Assembly: GCA_031761405.1 (NCBI GenBank)
Contig: JASEVX010000357.1
Span: 104,552-168,551 of the forward strand
Reading direction: 5' to 3'
DNA length: 64,000 bases
Origin: Serripes groenlandicus
Lineage: Eukaryota > Mollusca > Bivalvia > Cardiida > Cardiidae
This document shows, one piece after another, positions 42,857 through 52,809 of the stretch. The first letter of the stretch is position 1. The number at the start of each line of letters is the position of its first letter. The position numbers were made by a program, and so were the translations under genes. Below the pieces are notes generated by a model, which saw only the letters and a program-made list of their open reading frames with translations, did no database searches and was not told the origin of the DNA.

Positions 42857-44728
42857 ACAAGAGGGCCATGATGGCCCTGGATCGCTCATCTTGTTTTTTT
42901 TTCATTTAAGCCATATAAGCCCTGCCCCCCTGGTAGTTTCCTACACTGGCTTGACTTGAAGACATCTGATAGAGGGCACCCTAGGAACATTTCTAGTAAA
43001 TCTTTTGAAAATCGGCCAGACACTTTCGGAGGAGAAGATTTTTTAAGTTTTCACTTTAGCCATATAAGGCAAAATAGCCCCGCCCCCTGTCTGCCATGTT
43101 TTTTCAACCAATCAACATGGCTTGAAGGAATCTGATAGAGGGTCAGCAAAGGAACATTTCTTCAAAATTATTTGAAAATCGGCCTGACACTTTTGGAGGA
43201 AAAGATTTTTTAAGTTTTCAATATAGCCATACAAGGCAAAATAGCCCCGCCCCCTGGAGGCCATGTTTTTTTACCAATCAACATGGCTTCAAGGAATCAG
43301 ATAGAGGGTCACCCAAGGAACATTTCTACAAAATTATTTGAAAACGCCCTGACACTTTTTGAGAAGAAGATTTTTTAAGTTTTCACTATAGTCATATAAC
43401 GCATATAAGCCCCGCCCCCCTGGCGGCCATGTTTTTTGACCGATCAACATGGCTTCAATGAATCTGATAGAGGGTCACCCAAAGATAATTTCTACAAAAT
43501 AATTTCAAAATTTTCCAAACAGTTTGGGAGAATAAGAATTTTTGAAGTTTTTTTTCGTTTCGTTGCCATGGAAACCAGAATTCTGCATGGATCCTAAAAA
43601 TTTGAAGGAATTCTGATGGGGCCATTGAGAGGATATCTACAAAATTATTTGAAAACGCCCTGACACTTTTTGAGAAGAAGATTTTTTAAGTTTTCACTAT
43701 AGTCATATAACGCAAAAAGCCCCGCCCTCCAGGCGGCCATGTTTTTTGACCAATCAACATGGCATGAAGGAATCTAATAGAGGGTCATCCAAAGAACATT
43801 TCTACAAAATAATTTTAAGTTTTCACTATAGCCATAACAGGCTAAATAGCACCCCCCTCCCCTGGTGGCCATGTTTTTGCGCCAATCAACATGGCTTAGA
43901 ATGAATGTATATTGTTTTATGGCGCATCGACAGCTAAGGTCATTTAGCGCGCAATTAAATTTAAATATTCATGATCCCTGGGTAAACATACCAGTACTAG
44001 GCTAGAAAGTGTGCCTTGCCCAAGGGCACTCCACCATGACCAATTGCCGCGACTGGGGATAGAACCAGGGACACCCTGTTTCGAAATCCCCGACACTAAC
44101 CACTCGACCACAGCGGATTCCTAACAACATGGCTTAGAGGAAAAATAATTGGAAAATCGGCCCGACACTTTCAGGAGAAGATTTTTTAAGTTTTCACGAT
44201 AGCCATATAGGGCAAAATAGCCCAGCCCCCTGGCGGCCATTTTTTTTTACTAATCAATATGTCTTGAAGGAATCTGATAGAGGATCACCCAAATAACATT
44301 TCAACAAAATTATTTGAAAATCCGCCCGACATTTTTGGAGAAGGAAGATTTTTTAAGTTTTCACTATATAGTCATATAAGGCAAAATAGCCCCGCCCCCC
44401 TGGCGGCCATGTTTTTTGACCGATCAACATGGCTTCAAGGAATCTGATAGAGGGTCACCCAAAGATAATTTCTACAAAATAATTTCAAAATTTTCCAAAC
44501 AGTTTGGGAGAATAAGAATTTTTGAAGTTTTTTTTCGTTTCGTTGCCATGGAAACCAGAATTCTGCATGGATCCTAAAAATTTGAAGGAATTCTGATGGG
44601 GCCATTGAGAGGATATTTCCTGTGAAGTTCCAGCCCAATTGACCCACTGGTTACTGAGAAAAAGAAGTTGACAGACGACGGACAAAAGGTGATCACAATA
44701 ACTCACCTTGAGCAAAGCTCAGGTGAGC
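42857..44728 (-). mobile_element. HINE-like element, A modules, carrying a SINE
   Basis: AACAAGAGGGCCATGATGG at the left; about nine inverted A units; a leader motif GTTGCCATGGAAACCAGAAT twice; right end GACGGACAAAAGGTGATCAC, AATAACTCACC, TTGAGCAAAGCTCAGGTGAG, CTT. A segment of about 270 bp (43362-43635) is repeated nearly identically at 44343-44614. The SINE is at 43901-44124. Confidence 0.8.
43901..44124 (-). mobile_element. second SINE family, tRNA-derived, with 14-bp TSD
   Basis: Minus strand: CCGCTGTGGTCGAGTGGTTA (A-box-like) and GGTTCTATCCCC (B box) in a tRNA-like head, body GGAGTGCCCTTGGGC, tail reaching ACAATATACATTCAT. CAACATGGCTTAGA occurs at both sides (43887-43900 and 44125-44138), a perfect 14-bp target duplication in an A module. 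A fragment of the same family lies at 16208-16290. Confidence 0.9.
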
Positions 44729-44999
44729 TTAAACAAGAGGCCCAAGAGGGCCAGTATCGCTCCACGGCCATAAGGCAAAAATCAAATCTCCAAACAGCCC
44801 TGCCCCCTAGTGGCCATATTTTTTACCAACCACCATGGCTTAAAGGAATCTTGTAGAGTGTCACCCAAGGAATGTTTCTGCAAAATTATTTGAAAATCGG
44901 CCTGACACTTTTGGAGGAGAAGATTTTTTAAGTTTAGCCCTCTGGCGGCCATATTTTTCGACCAATCAACATTTCTTGAAGGATGTATTAAGGGGTGGC
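44729..44999 (-). mobile_element. HINE-like element start abutting the previous element
   Basis: AACAAGAGGCCCAAGAGGGCC, GTATCGCTCCACGGCC and CAAAAATCAAATCTCC start directly after the terminal CTT of the element ending at 44728. Two A units follow, then it ends abruptly near 44990 (GGATGTATTAAGGGGTGG). Head-to-tail arrangement. Confidence 0.7.
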
Positions 45000-45437
45000 T
45001 ACGTAAAACATTGAATATAAATATCATTTGGTTTTATACCTTGAAGTGGCTTACTTGGGTATTTACAATTTGATATAATTTTGGTTTTTTTAGGTTATTT
45101 CTGATGCAATTACCAAATACAATCAGCTTTGTTCAACACATATACAAACACTTAAGACTCTGCAACAAGATACATTGAACAAGTTATTTGCAGGTTACGA
45201 TTGCCTCTGTTGCTTACCAACTGGATTAACTATTTGCATGCTATCTGCAGATTTCGTTAACCGTTGGTGGTGTTTTCAAACAGTTTGGACACAGATCAGG
45301 ACAAGAAAACAAGGGGCCTGATCTGAGATCCAAACTGTTTGACACTCGGTTTCTATCTAAGCAAATATTTGGAACAGAAATATATTTTTCAAAAATGTTG
45401 CAGACGACAGTTTAGCAGACTTGCAAAGAGTTAAAAT
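45000..45437. other. unique sequence
   Basis: AT-rich. It holds a possible short inverted pair around 45278-45350 (AACAGTTTGGAC and ATCCAAACTGTT) but no recognisable gene. Confidence 0.4.
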
Positions 45438-45914
45438 AAACTCTTTCCCTCATACAAATCTACAGCAGACGACTGAACATATTTTGTAAAACAAATAAAA
45501 AATATCTATAATTGAATTTGAATGGGTAACATTATGACTCAAAGTGGAAAACATAGTGGCAAATGGATAAATCGTTTGTTTTAAGTAATTTCTTCTTTTG
45601 TCACCATGTTTTCAAAAAGCTGTCTGCTGCAGAGGCGTCAGAAAGCGCATATATGATTGAAAGGGTTAATAAACCATAAAAGTTAATGATATTCGATGTT
45701 AACGATAACCGGATCTGTTGCAGACGACTTTGAACATATTTTGTAAAAAAAAACGAAAATCTCTATAATTGAATTTGAAGGACTAAAAGTGGAAAACATA
45801 GTGGCAAAAGGATAAATTGCTTGTTTTAAGTAATTTCTTCTTTTGTCACTATGTTTTCAAAAAGCTGTCTGCCGAAGAGGCGCCAGAAACCGCCTATATG
45901 ATTGAAAGGGTTAA
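45438..45914. mobile_element. two tandem TTAA-MITE copies with duplicated flank
   Basis: Copy one 45438-45669 and left-truncated copy two about 45700-45914 each end ATTGAAAGGGTTAATAAACC and are followed by AATGATATTC and GATAACC. The flank as well as the MITE is repeated, with a period of about 245 bp, so this is local tandem duplication rather than two transpositions. Confidence 0.75.
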
Positions 45915-46063
45915 TAAACCATAACATTTAATGATATTCTTTGTTATTGATAACCTGACCTGTTGCAGACAGAATTGCCAACACTAACAATCTAAAGTTC
46001 ATAAAATAACAGTGTTTTGTGTTTTTCAATCCATAATGTAAAATCATCGAAGTTAAGTTTTAC

Positions 46064-46223
46064 CACAGGACTTTTCGGCTCTTTTTTAAATGAACTATGC
46101 CTTCCCGGAGTTTCAAGGAATGGTCTTTCTTGTCTCAAGTTTTTCATAATTTTCATTTCATCTTCAACAGACGAAAGCGTTTTATGCTTCTGAGCCCACT
46201 TGATTACTGCCGTTTCCTTGAGA
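46064..46223 (-). CDS. probable host exon beside the Ngaro element
   Basis: Acceptor CCTTATTTAG/TCTCAAGG; the frame LKETAVIKWAQKHKTLSSV, EDEMKIMKNLRQERPFLE, TPGRHSSFKKEPKSPV is charged and helical. A donor GTG/GTAAAA lies at 46064; without it the frame stops near 46001. The acceptor's upstream sequence is the terminal repeat of the retroelement. No family recognised. Confidence 0.45.
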
Positions 46224-46225
46224 CT

Positions 46226-46312
46226 AAATAAGGATATATGCTACCTTACACAATTGAACGTCTGCCAATAATCATAATTAACTATTTTTAACTTTATAAA
46301 AATATTCCAATT
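46226..46312. repeat. terminal direct repeat (left)
   Basis: Nearly identical to 52611-52696. YR retroelements end in split direct repeats (A1 ... B1-A2-B2); this could be A2. The B repeats were not identified. Confidence 0.8.
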
Positions 46313-47125
46313 ATTCTTCTTTTTAAACATAGAAGGGGGAAAATAAAAAATGAAGATGTTTGAATATATAATTGTAATTTGTTATCAATACCATTGAGAA
46401 GCCTCTCACATACTATTACAAACAATGGATTTATTAGATCCTCCAGACAACTAATTGCTATAAGTAATCATCAAACCTTGATATTACAAACTAACCGCCA
46501 ACCCACTGGCCAAAAGCAAAAACAAAAACAAACAAAAACAAAAACACATAATAAAAAGAAAAAACAAACATAGGATTAAGCTGAAGCAATAAGAAGCTGA
46601 AGCAATAATACAGAAAAGAAAAAAAAAATTAACATTAATCAGCCATTTTTTCCATAATTTTCTTCCAGAAATTTTAAGAAAAACCCACATCAACTATCCG
46701 TTCCTAATATGACCATTCTGTAGCAGACTACTTTGAATATATTGTCAAAAATTAGAAAATCTTACTAATTTAATGGATATCGTATGACTTAAAAGTGAAA
46801 ACCTAGTGACAAAAGAAGAAATTGCACAAAACATGCAATTTCTCCTTATGCCACAATGCCCTCAAAATACCCTCTGCTGCACCTGTGCCATAAAGAGTCT
46901 ATATGAGGGAAAGGGCTATTAAATAGTGCAATACGGTATGGAAAAACTATTTCAGAAGAAAATTGATGTAATAAATGAAGCAAGCAACAACCCTTACTTG
47001 CGTCTACTCCTAGATTCAACGTCAATCTTTGAATTCCTGTACAAATATCAATATAAAATAATAGACAATCCTCCCTACTAAATTAAACCTATCTTATACA
47101 TGAATACTCATAATTATGTTATATA
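46313..47125. other. 3' untranslated part of the YR retroelement
   Basis: Non-coding AT-rich sequence with an A/AC-rich tract near 46518-46570 and the nested MITE 46697-46917. Confidence 0.5.
46697..46917. mobile_element. eroded TTAA-type MITE inside the YR element
   Basis: TATGACCATTCTGTAGCAGAC at the left and TATATGAGGGAAAGGGCTAT at the right, with internal GTGACAAAAGAAGAAATTGC. The left TTAACCC has decayed. Confidence 0.65.
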
Positions 47126-47647
47126 TCACAGATGTGCAATAACTTGAAGAAAGAAATGTTTCAACCTATTAGATCCATCTGTATTGAGATGTAACCCCCC
47201 GTCTCTTTTTGCAAAAAGCTCGTTTTTAATTCTCCCACAATGTGTAAAAGGTTTGTATGTACACAAAAATTTAAACTGCATTTGTTTTCTCATCTCTTTA
47301 TTCAAATAAGAATTCACTTCCCTTATAACCACCTCAGTGATGGAATGATCTATTGGTCTGGGTAGAATTGCAGAAATACAAATGCTAATTGAAGGCTTGA
47401 TTTTCCTACACACTCCAATTAAATTACCAAAATCTGACAACATTTCTCTCTTCGAAGCTCTGTTTCCAATGTCATTTGTTCCCACATGAAATATCACAAA
47501 TTGAAAGTTCTCTAAACCTGCTTCCCTACGTTGAAGCCGTTGCGTTAATCTAGCAATTGTGTCCCCTTTAAAGGCTTGAACTTTACACCCCTCTATGCCA
47601 GAAACATATTTGGCCATGGAATCACTTATAATAGTGACCTTTCTCAC
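47126..47647 (-). CDS. SGNH/GDSL-type hydrolase ORF of the retroelement
   Basis: 173 residues. Block I IISDSMAKY (Ser10), block III HVGTNDIGN (Asn58 in GTND), block V RDGGLHLN (Asp149, His153) give the complete SGNH catalytic set. SGNH ORFs are known from some Ngaro-type elements; their substrate is unclear. The frame is open, unlike the neighbouring YR, which suggests either late decay or chance preservation. Confidence 0.75.
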   Translation of the reverse strand: MRKVTIISDSMAKYVSGIEGCKVQAFKGDTIARLTQRLQRREAGLENFQFVIFHVGTNDIGNRASKREMLSDFGNLIGVCRKIKPSISICISAILPRPIDHSITEVVIREVNSYLNKEMRKQMQFKFLCTYKPFTHCGRIKNELFAKRDGGLHLNTDGSNRLKHFFLQVIAHL

Positions 47648-48072
47648 TTCTGTAATAAGAATTGATAATATAATTCATTTTAACACGCAGTGATTTACCA
47701 AGGTAAATAACTCTCACCCAATATCCCTAAACATTAAGTGAGAGTTCCTTCCCTTGCATCATAGTTTAAATCTAATCACCATCACTCAATCATACATGCA
47801 TACCACAGAAAAAGACAAGCTGGCCCAACAAATCTAAACACTTTGTTGAAAACTAACCATTATACCACCTCCCTTGGCAAATAGTTATCTGAAATATACA
47901 TGCAAACCGAGCAATGCTAAATAGACACAAACACAACTTTACACATTCAATGAATAAAACTTGAGTAACTACTATATATATACTTCAATTGCTATATAAT
48001 AATGAATTATATGCTAAACCGTAACTTTCCACTAAAAAACTGAAAAGTACCATTAACATGTGTGTCAACTAT

Positions 48073-49069
48073 TTACACGTTACGTAAAATGTTTTCTTTC
48101 ATTTTCTCTGCAACTTGCAGCTTATCTTCTAAATCAAAAGTTAAATAGTTTTTATACGCGTCAGACTTCCAATCTCCATGTAACTGGATTAATTCAGAGG
48201 AAACCCCTGATTTAAAAGCAAAAGTTGCACCTCCCCTTCTAAAACTATGAGTGGAAAATACTTCTGGATCTAACCCAATTTTCTCTATAAGTTGTCTGAA
48301 TTTATTTGAAATTTTGAGTATATAATATAGTTATTTCTTGACAAACTGAATAAAGGTTTAGTGTCAATAACTCTTAACTTTTTCACACATATTTCTATAA
48401 GCCATAACTGGACACAAAACGGATCCTGGAATAGGTATTAAAGGTACTACTAATTTTCTCTCACCAAACTGAATGGTTTTTGACCACCTTATCTCAACAA
48501 CCAACATTCCATTCTTTTTATGAACTTTACTACGCTGTAAACATTTACCTTCTTTGATATCTTTCTTAATATTAGGAACTAAATTTGATTTACGAGCGAA
48601 CAAAAAGAACGCAAATAAAAATAAACACCAGTAAACCCTATCACTTACTAATGAGAAATCTAAGTATTTTACCATTTTCAGCAAAATATCTGGGGTAATG
48701 GGGAGTGCTTGTTTAATACAATGTGTATTCTGTCTGGCTATGCCAGTAATAGTAAGATTTACAATAAAATTATTTATTTCTGCGACTGGATATCCTAATA
48801 ATAAGTGCATAGTCTTAACCCCGCTTATGTAATTTTTTTATTGATTGAACTGCTTTGAAACTTCTGCTTAAGAATTGAGCAAAAAGACTTAAAGTGTTTG
48901 AGCTAGATGGTAGTTTCTGGAGACCAAAGAAAATACAAAACATCAAATAAGCCTCCCATTGAACTTTCAGATTCTTTAAAGTACCAACAGCATATGCAGA
49001 TCTTCTAGAACTCTTAAGATCCTTTTTTAAGTCTGTCATCTGAAACTCTGAAACATAAATTATGTACAA
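48073..49069 (-). pseudogene. tyrosine recombinase (YR) of the retroelement, frameshifted
   Basis: An N-terminal SAM-like part (SAYAVGTLKNLKVQWEAYL) stops at HKRG (48815). The next frame (48810-48364) has LLGYPVAEINNF and the catalytic Arg context FFLFARKSNLVP. After two more frame changes near 48360 and 48310, STHSFRRGGATFAFKSGVSS (HxxR), LHGDWKSDAYKNYL (W and Tyr) and a stop at 48073 follow. All catalytic landmarks are recognisable but spread over four frames. Confidence 0.75.
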
Positions 49070-49131
49070 TGCTACCAGTTATTAGTGAATTAAAATATTT
49101 CACTAGACGTCTGGAATTCTTGAAACTTAAA

Positions 49132-50940
49132 TTAATTGGTGAGCATATGAAAAGCCTCTATATGCTTTTGACTTGAATTCCATCTCGATAAATGATCTGC
49201 AATTCTATTTGAAATTCCACTAATATGTATAACTCGAATTTGAAATTCATATTCCGCAGATAAAAATGCAATCTCCCTCAATCCTGACTGTAAACTTTCG
49301 TTATGAGATCTGCCGGAATTTAAAACTTGACACACTGCTTCATTGTCACAAAATATCTGAATTCTTTTTCCCTTAAATAACTTGCCCCACAATTTAAGCC
49401 AAACCATAATAGAAAACATTTCTAACACATTAATACAATATTTCCTGTTTTTAACATCTATTGGAAAATCGGAATGAAAGAATTTTCCATTACTAAAACC
49501 ACCACATCCTTCTAGACAAGCGTCTGAAGAAAAAGTTTCATCTGGATTACACCACTCCTCATACAACATCATAGAAATACCATTGTAGTGAGGTAAAAAG
49601 GTATTCCACCATAAAATGTCTTTTTTGACAAATTTTGGAATTAAATGTGACCTTTTATTTTCTTTATATAATACTTTCAACCATTGAATCATTCTAGACA
49701 CAAATATCCTACCATTTCTAACACATGCAGCCACAAAATTGAGTTTCCCTAATAATGATTGCACTTCTTTCAAAGTAGCTGTTTCTTTACTTAACCAAAA
49801 TGATAATAATACATTCAATTCCAATAATCTTTCAGAAGTTATTTCCATTGTTATTGTATTAGTATTGAATAAAACTCCTAAAAAGGACATGATTGTAGAT
49901 GGAGGAGAAGCTTTACTCTTTGCTTCTTCAATACCACATTTTTCTAAAACTTTCTGTAAGGTGTAGAATGCAAAATATGCATTTTGTTTATTCTCGGCTG
50001 ACGCAAAATCATCCAAATAATTCAACACCTCAATTCCGAATTTATACATTATAAATGATAGTGCATTAGTAAACCGTTGACAACAAAATGCAGATGACCG
50101 ACTACCCATACTCAAAACCGTGTCACAGAAAATGTGTTTCTTCCAAATAAAAGCAACTAAATTGTAAGATGATGGACAAATTGGTAATTGCCTATATGCC
50201 CTCCTTAAATCAGTTTTAAACAATAAACAGCCTTTACCATTTTGTTTAATAATTGAAATATAGTCATCTACTTTGGGATAAACTAGATCTATTTTCTCCC
50301 CTAAATAAACATCTTTACTTATATGATCATTCACAGAACTGCCTTTTGGATAACTGAGATCCAGAATTACTCTTCTTTCTACTGTATCTTTTTTGGGTAA
50401 AGAGTTAAGTGGGGAAATTTATATACCGGATTTAAATGGATTTGATTTGAATGGACCTAAAATTGCCTTGTTTTCACTTTCTTTAGTCAAATATGCTAGC
50501 ATGCTATCTGAAAATTCCAAAGCTCCTTTATGATTTTTAAATTTCCATAGTGACTTTAGATTTATTTCGGGAAAATCTTCACTCCCCAAATATCCAATTG
50601 GGAATCCAAATTCTACCAAATCACCAATTTGATCATCTTTATAATCTGTTAGCAATGATCTAATGTACTGCATGTTAAATCGGTCATTAACCGGAATCTT
50701 GCAATATTCAAAATTAAATTTCCCGGAGTTATTAACTAAGTCATGCGCATTTAAAAATTGCTCAATGTTGTCAACTTTCAACTTGTTTTTAGTAACCTTA
50801 CAAATTTCACATTTATTTGAATGATTGCAAATATGTTTTTTTAACTCTGACTTTTGAGATATTTCAGCCATACTAGTCTTTTTATTTATTTTATTATTTT
50901 TCTCATCAAAATAAAGGAATTTGGGTAGAAAAATATCCAC
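49132..50940 (-). pseudogene. reverse transcriptase-RNase H, one internal stop
   Basis: One frame, broken by TAA at 50419-50421. The upstream part (50940-50422) has a Cys/His cluster HICNHSNKCEICK. The downstream part shows DLRRAYRQLPICPSS, SMGSRSSAFCCQRFTN, VLNYLDDF (YLDD active site) and FLGVLFN. RNase H follows: SSDACLEGCGGFSNG, VLEMFSIMVWLKLWG, IFCDNEAVCQVLN, SGISNRIADHLSRW. This is the RT of DIRS/Ngaro type, where RNase H ends in ADHLSR. A second in-frame TGA lies just upstream near 51007. I would treat the stops as decay, although readthrough cannot be excluded. Confidence 0.75.
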
Positions 50941-51159
50941 TATAGACTTTTTTTTATTTTTGGTTATTTGCTCCTTGACTGTATTTATATCTAAACCGGA
51001 CTTAAGTCACTTAGGCAAATGTGGACAGCAAGACGAACTTTCAGGATGTTCCATTTTCTTCCTGTCCTTTAACCAACATGACGCACAGATGTGCGTAGCC
51101 ATCCTCTGCTTACCTTTAATTACACACAAGTGATTTTTTTTGTGAAGACATTTATTTCT

Positions 51160-51789
51160 TTAGAATTCAGAGCAAAACCATACCCTTTCTTCCATGCTAT
51201 TATTGAAATTTGATGCAGCTTTATTTTTCAAAACATACTTTGAAAGAATTGCAGTCTCAATTTGCTGAGAATCGTCTGACCATTTCTTTTTACCCAGTTC
51301 GATTTCCCTCAACCAAGCTGCATAAAAAGATTTCAAGCCAGCGAACTCATATGTTCCATAGTAGTAGGCAATTTTCCTTAACAACTCTAGACGCCCTGCT
51401 TTCTCAACTGCATAAACATCAACACAAGCAATTATCTCTAACTCGCCTGCTACAAAAAGTTTGAAGTCCAAATCCTCAAATTTCATTTGCTTATTCACAT
51501 ACTCAAATTGCAAATGTGACTGCGGCCAACGTTGTGGATACTTTACCCTGTCAGATGCCTTGGCATTAATACCAGACACTTTTTTCCTACTTTTCTTAAC
51601 TCTATGTTTATGCTCTTTCTTTACATCAGACTCAGAGCTGTTTGACTGATTGGAGACTGAAGACTCATTTTCACTTTCAGAAGACGAGTCATCCCCATCC
51701 AAAAACTCACACAACCCAAGTTTTTTTAATTCTTTCTTTAACAAATACCGTATTTGGTCATCGATACGAAGATCATTAATTGTCATCAC
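51160..51789 (-). CDS. gag-like ORF, second part
   Basis: 209 residues. Acidic Ser stretch (GDDSSSESENESSVSNQSN), basic KHRVKKSRKKVSG, then a helical domain with YPQRWPQSHLQFEYVNKQMK, AGELEIIACVDV and YYGTYEFAGLKSFYAAWLRE, typical of Ngaro/DIRS gag. Downstream in another frame lies ATHICASCWLKDRKKMEHP, a possible zinc cluster. It overlaps the upstream ORF by 4 nt (ATGA). Confidence 0.6.
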   Translation of the reverse strand: MMTINDLRIDDQIRYLLKKELKKLGLCEFLDGDDSSSESENESSVSNQSNSSESDVKKEHKHRVKKSRKKVSGINAKASDRVKYPQRWPQSHLQFEYVNKQMKFEDLDFKLFVAGELEIIACVDVYAVEKAGRLELLRKIAYYYGTYEFAGLKSFYAAWLREIELGKKKWSDDSQQIETAILSKYVLKNKAASNFNNSMEERVWFCSEF

Positions 51790-52232
51790 CTTTTCGCTAT
51801 CAAAACACCTTTGTTTCTGGGATTTTTTTTTGGGTCCTTTGAAATTAAACTGCTTTTACCTCTTAGGCGACGCACTTTGTTTCTTTGCAGCTCTAGTTCT
51901 TTTCTCTTATTCTCCACTTCGGCATTTCTCCTTAACCTGACTTCTTCCTCCTGCAATTGTTTTATTTCCCTCTCCATGTTTTCCATTTCGTCGTCAATAT
52001 CGTCCTCTGTCAACAACACTTTATGGGGAGAAACTTGCCTATACACCGGTTGTTGTTGTTGTTCCGTACCTCCTGAGGCTCCATGAAGGGAAAATTCTGC
52101 ATGAGGCGACGTCTTCAGTGCGTTCACGCCCAGTTCTCTAAGTTGGCTTACTTGTTCGTCATCGCTAATCTGTTCTCTTTCTATCCCTTTTCCTACCCGA
52201 CCTTTAGTTTTCGACATTTTCCACGTTGTCAC
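51786..52232 (-). CDS. gag-like ORF, first part (coiled coil)
   Basis: 148 residues. A Glu/Arg-rich coiled coil DEMENMEREIKQLQEEEVRL continues to KRKELELQRNKVRRLRG. Its stop overlaps the start of the next ORF. The two may be one gag split by a frameshift, or coupled by reinitiation. Confidence 0.55.
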   Translation of the reverse strand: MTTWKMSKTKGRVGKGIEREQISDDEQVSQLRELGVNALKTSPHAEFSLHGASGGTEQQQQPVYRQVSPHKVLLTEDDIDDEMENMEREIKQLQEEEVRLRRNAEVENKRKELELQRNKVRRLRGKSSLISKDPKKNPRNKGVLIAKR

Positions 52233-52610
52233 TAATCAACACTAAACTTCTTTTTATTTAATATCAAATTAAATTAAATCAGTCCATATAATAAAACGAC
52301 CACAGTCGGCATTTTCCACAACTACACTTCTTTCAGTCCATATAATAAAAAGACCACAGTGGAGGTCTATAAATGTGTCTCTCCAACAACTTGAGACTTA
52401 TAAACAACTTTTAACAACTATTAATCAAATTAGAAGAGGCTTTTTCTCTTGTCAAATACTATTCAAACTGTGATTTGTGTTTTCCACGATTTTCCATGCA
52501 TGAACATATTTTAATTTAAACCAATGAGATAAAAGAAATCAATCAAAGAAATAATTGGTTAGATTTTTCACTAGTCCAATCAGATGTGTTTGTCATCATA
52601 CACAAGACCA

Positions 52611-52696
52611 AATAAGGATATATGCTACCTTACACAATTGAACGTCTGCCAATAATCATAATTAACTATTTTTAACTTTATAAAAATATTCCAATG
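52611..52696. repeat. terminal direct repeat (right)
   Basis: Matches 46226-46312. On the minus strand it is the 5' end of the retroelement (A1 candidate). Outside it, GATAAGAAATTTGACTTGG is unrelated to the left flank. Confidence 0.8.
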
Positions 52697-52697
52697 A

Positions 52698-52809
52698 TAA
52701 GAAATTTGACTTGGATTCTGTTTGCCATTTACAATCATTGAAATGAACTTTTAAAATGTCTGGTCCGACCCGATAGTTACTGACCAGTGACCATTGGAAC
52801 ATTGCTAAT
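52698..52809. other. spacer before satellite
   Basis: Unique sequence between retroelement and satellite; no feature seen. Confidence 0.4.

Larger units (their letters stand above)
46224..52697 (-). mobile_element. degraded Ngaro/DIRS-type tyrosine-recombinase retrotransposon
   Basis: Order on the minus strand: gag-like ORFs (52232-51160), RT-RNase H (50940-49132), tyrosine recombinase (49069-48073), SGNH hydrolase (47647-47126). A direct repeat of about 86 bp (AAGGATATATGCTACCTTAC, AATTGAACGTCTGCC, ATAATCATAATTAACTA) lies at 46226-46312 and 52611-52696. No integrase (DDE) or LTR structure is seen. Gene order and SGNH ORF fit Ngaro-type elements rather than DIRS1, which would carry a methyltransferase. 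Several stops and frameshifts make it inactive. Confidence 0.75.

Noticed and set aside
43362..44614. Two near-identical 270-bp blocks as possible LTRs
   Set aside because: They are A-module segments in an A-module array; no primer-binding site or coding interior between them, only modules and a SINE.
46224..52697. LTR retrotransposon or endogenous retrovirus
   Set aside because: No protease, no DDE integrase and no TG...CA LTRs; a tyrosine recombinase with HxxR and Tyr is present, and the terminal repeats are only about 86 bp.
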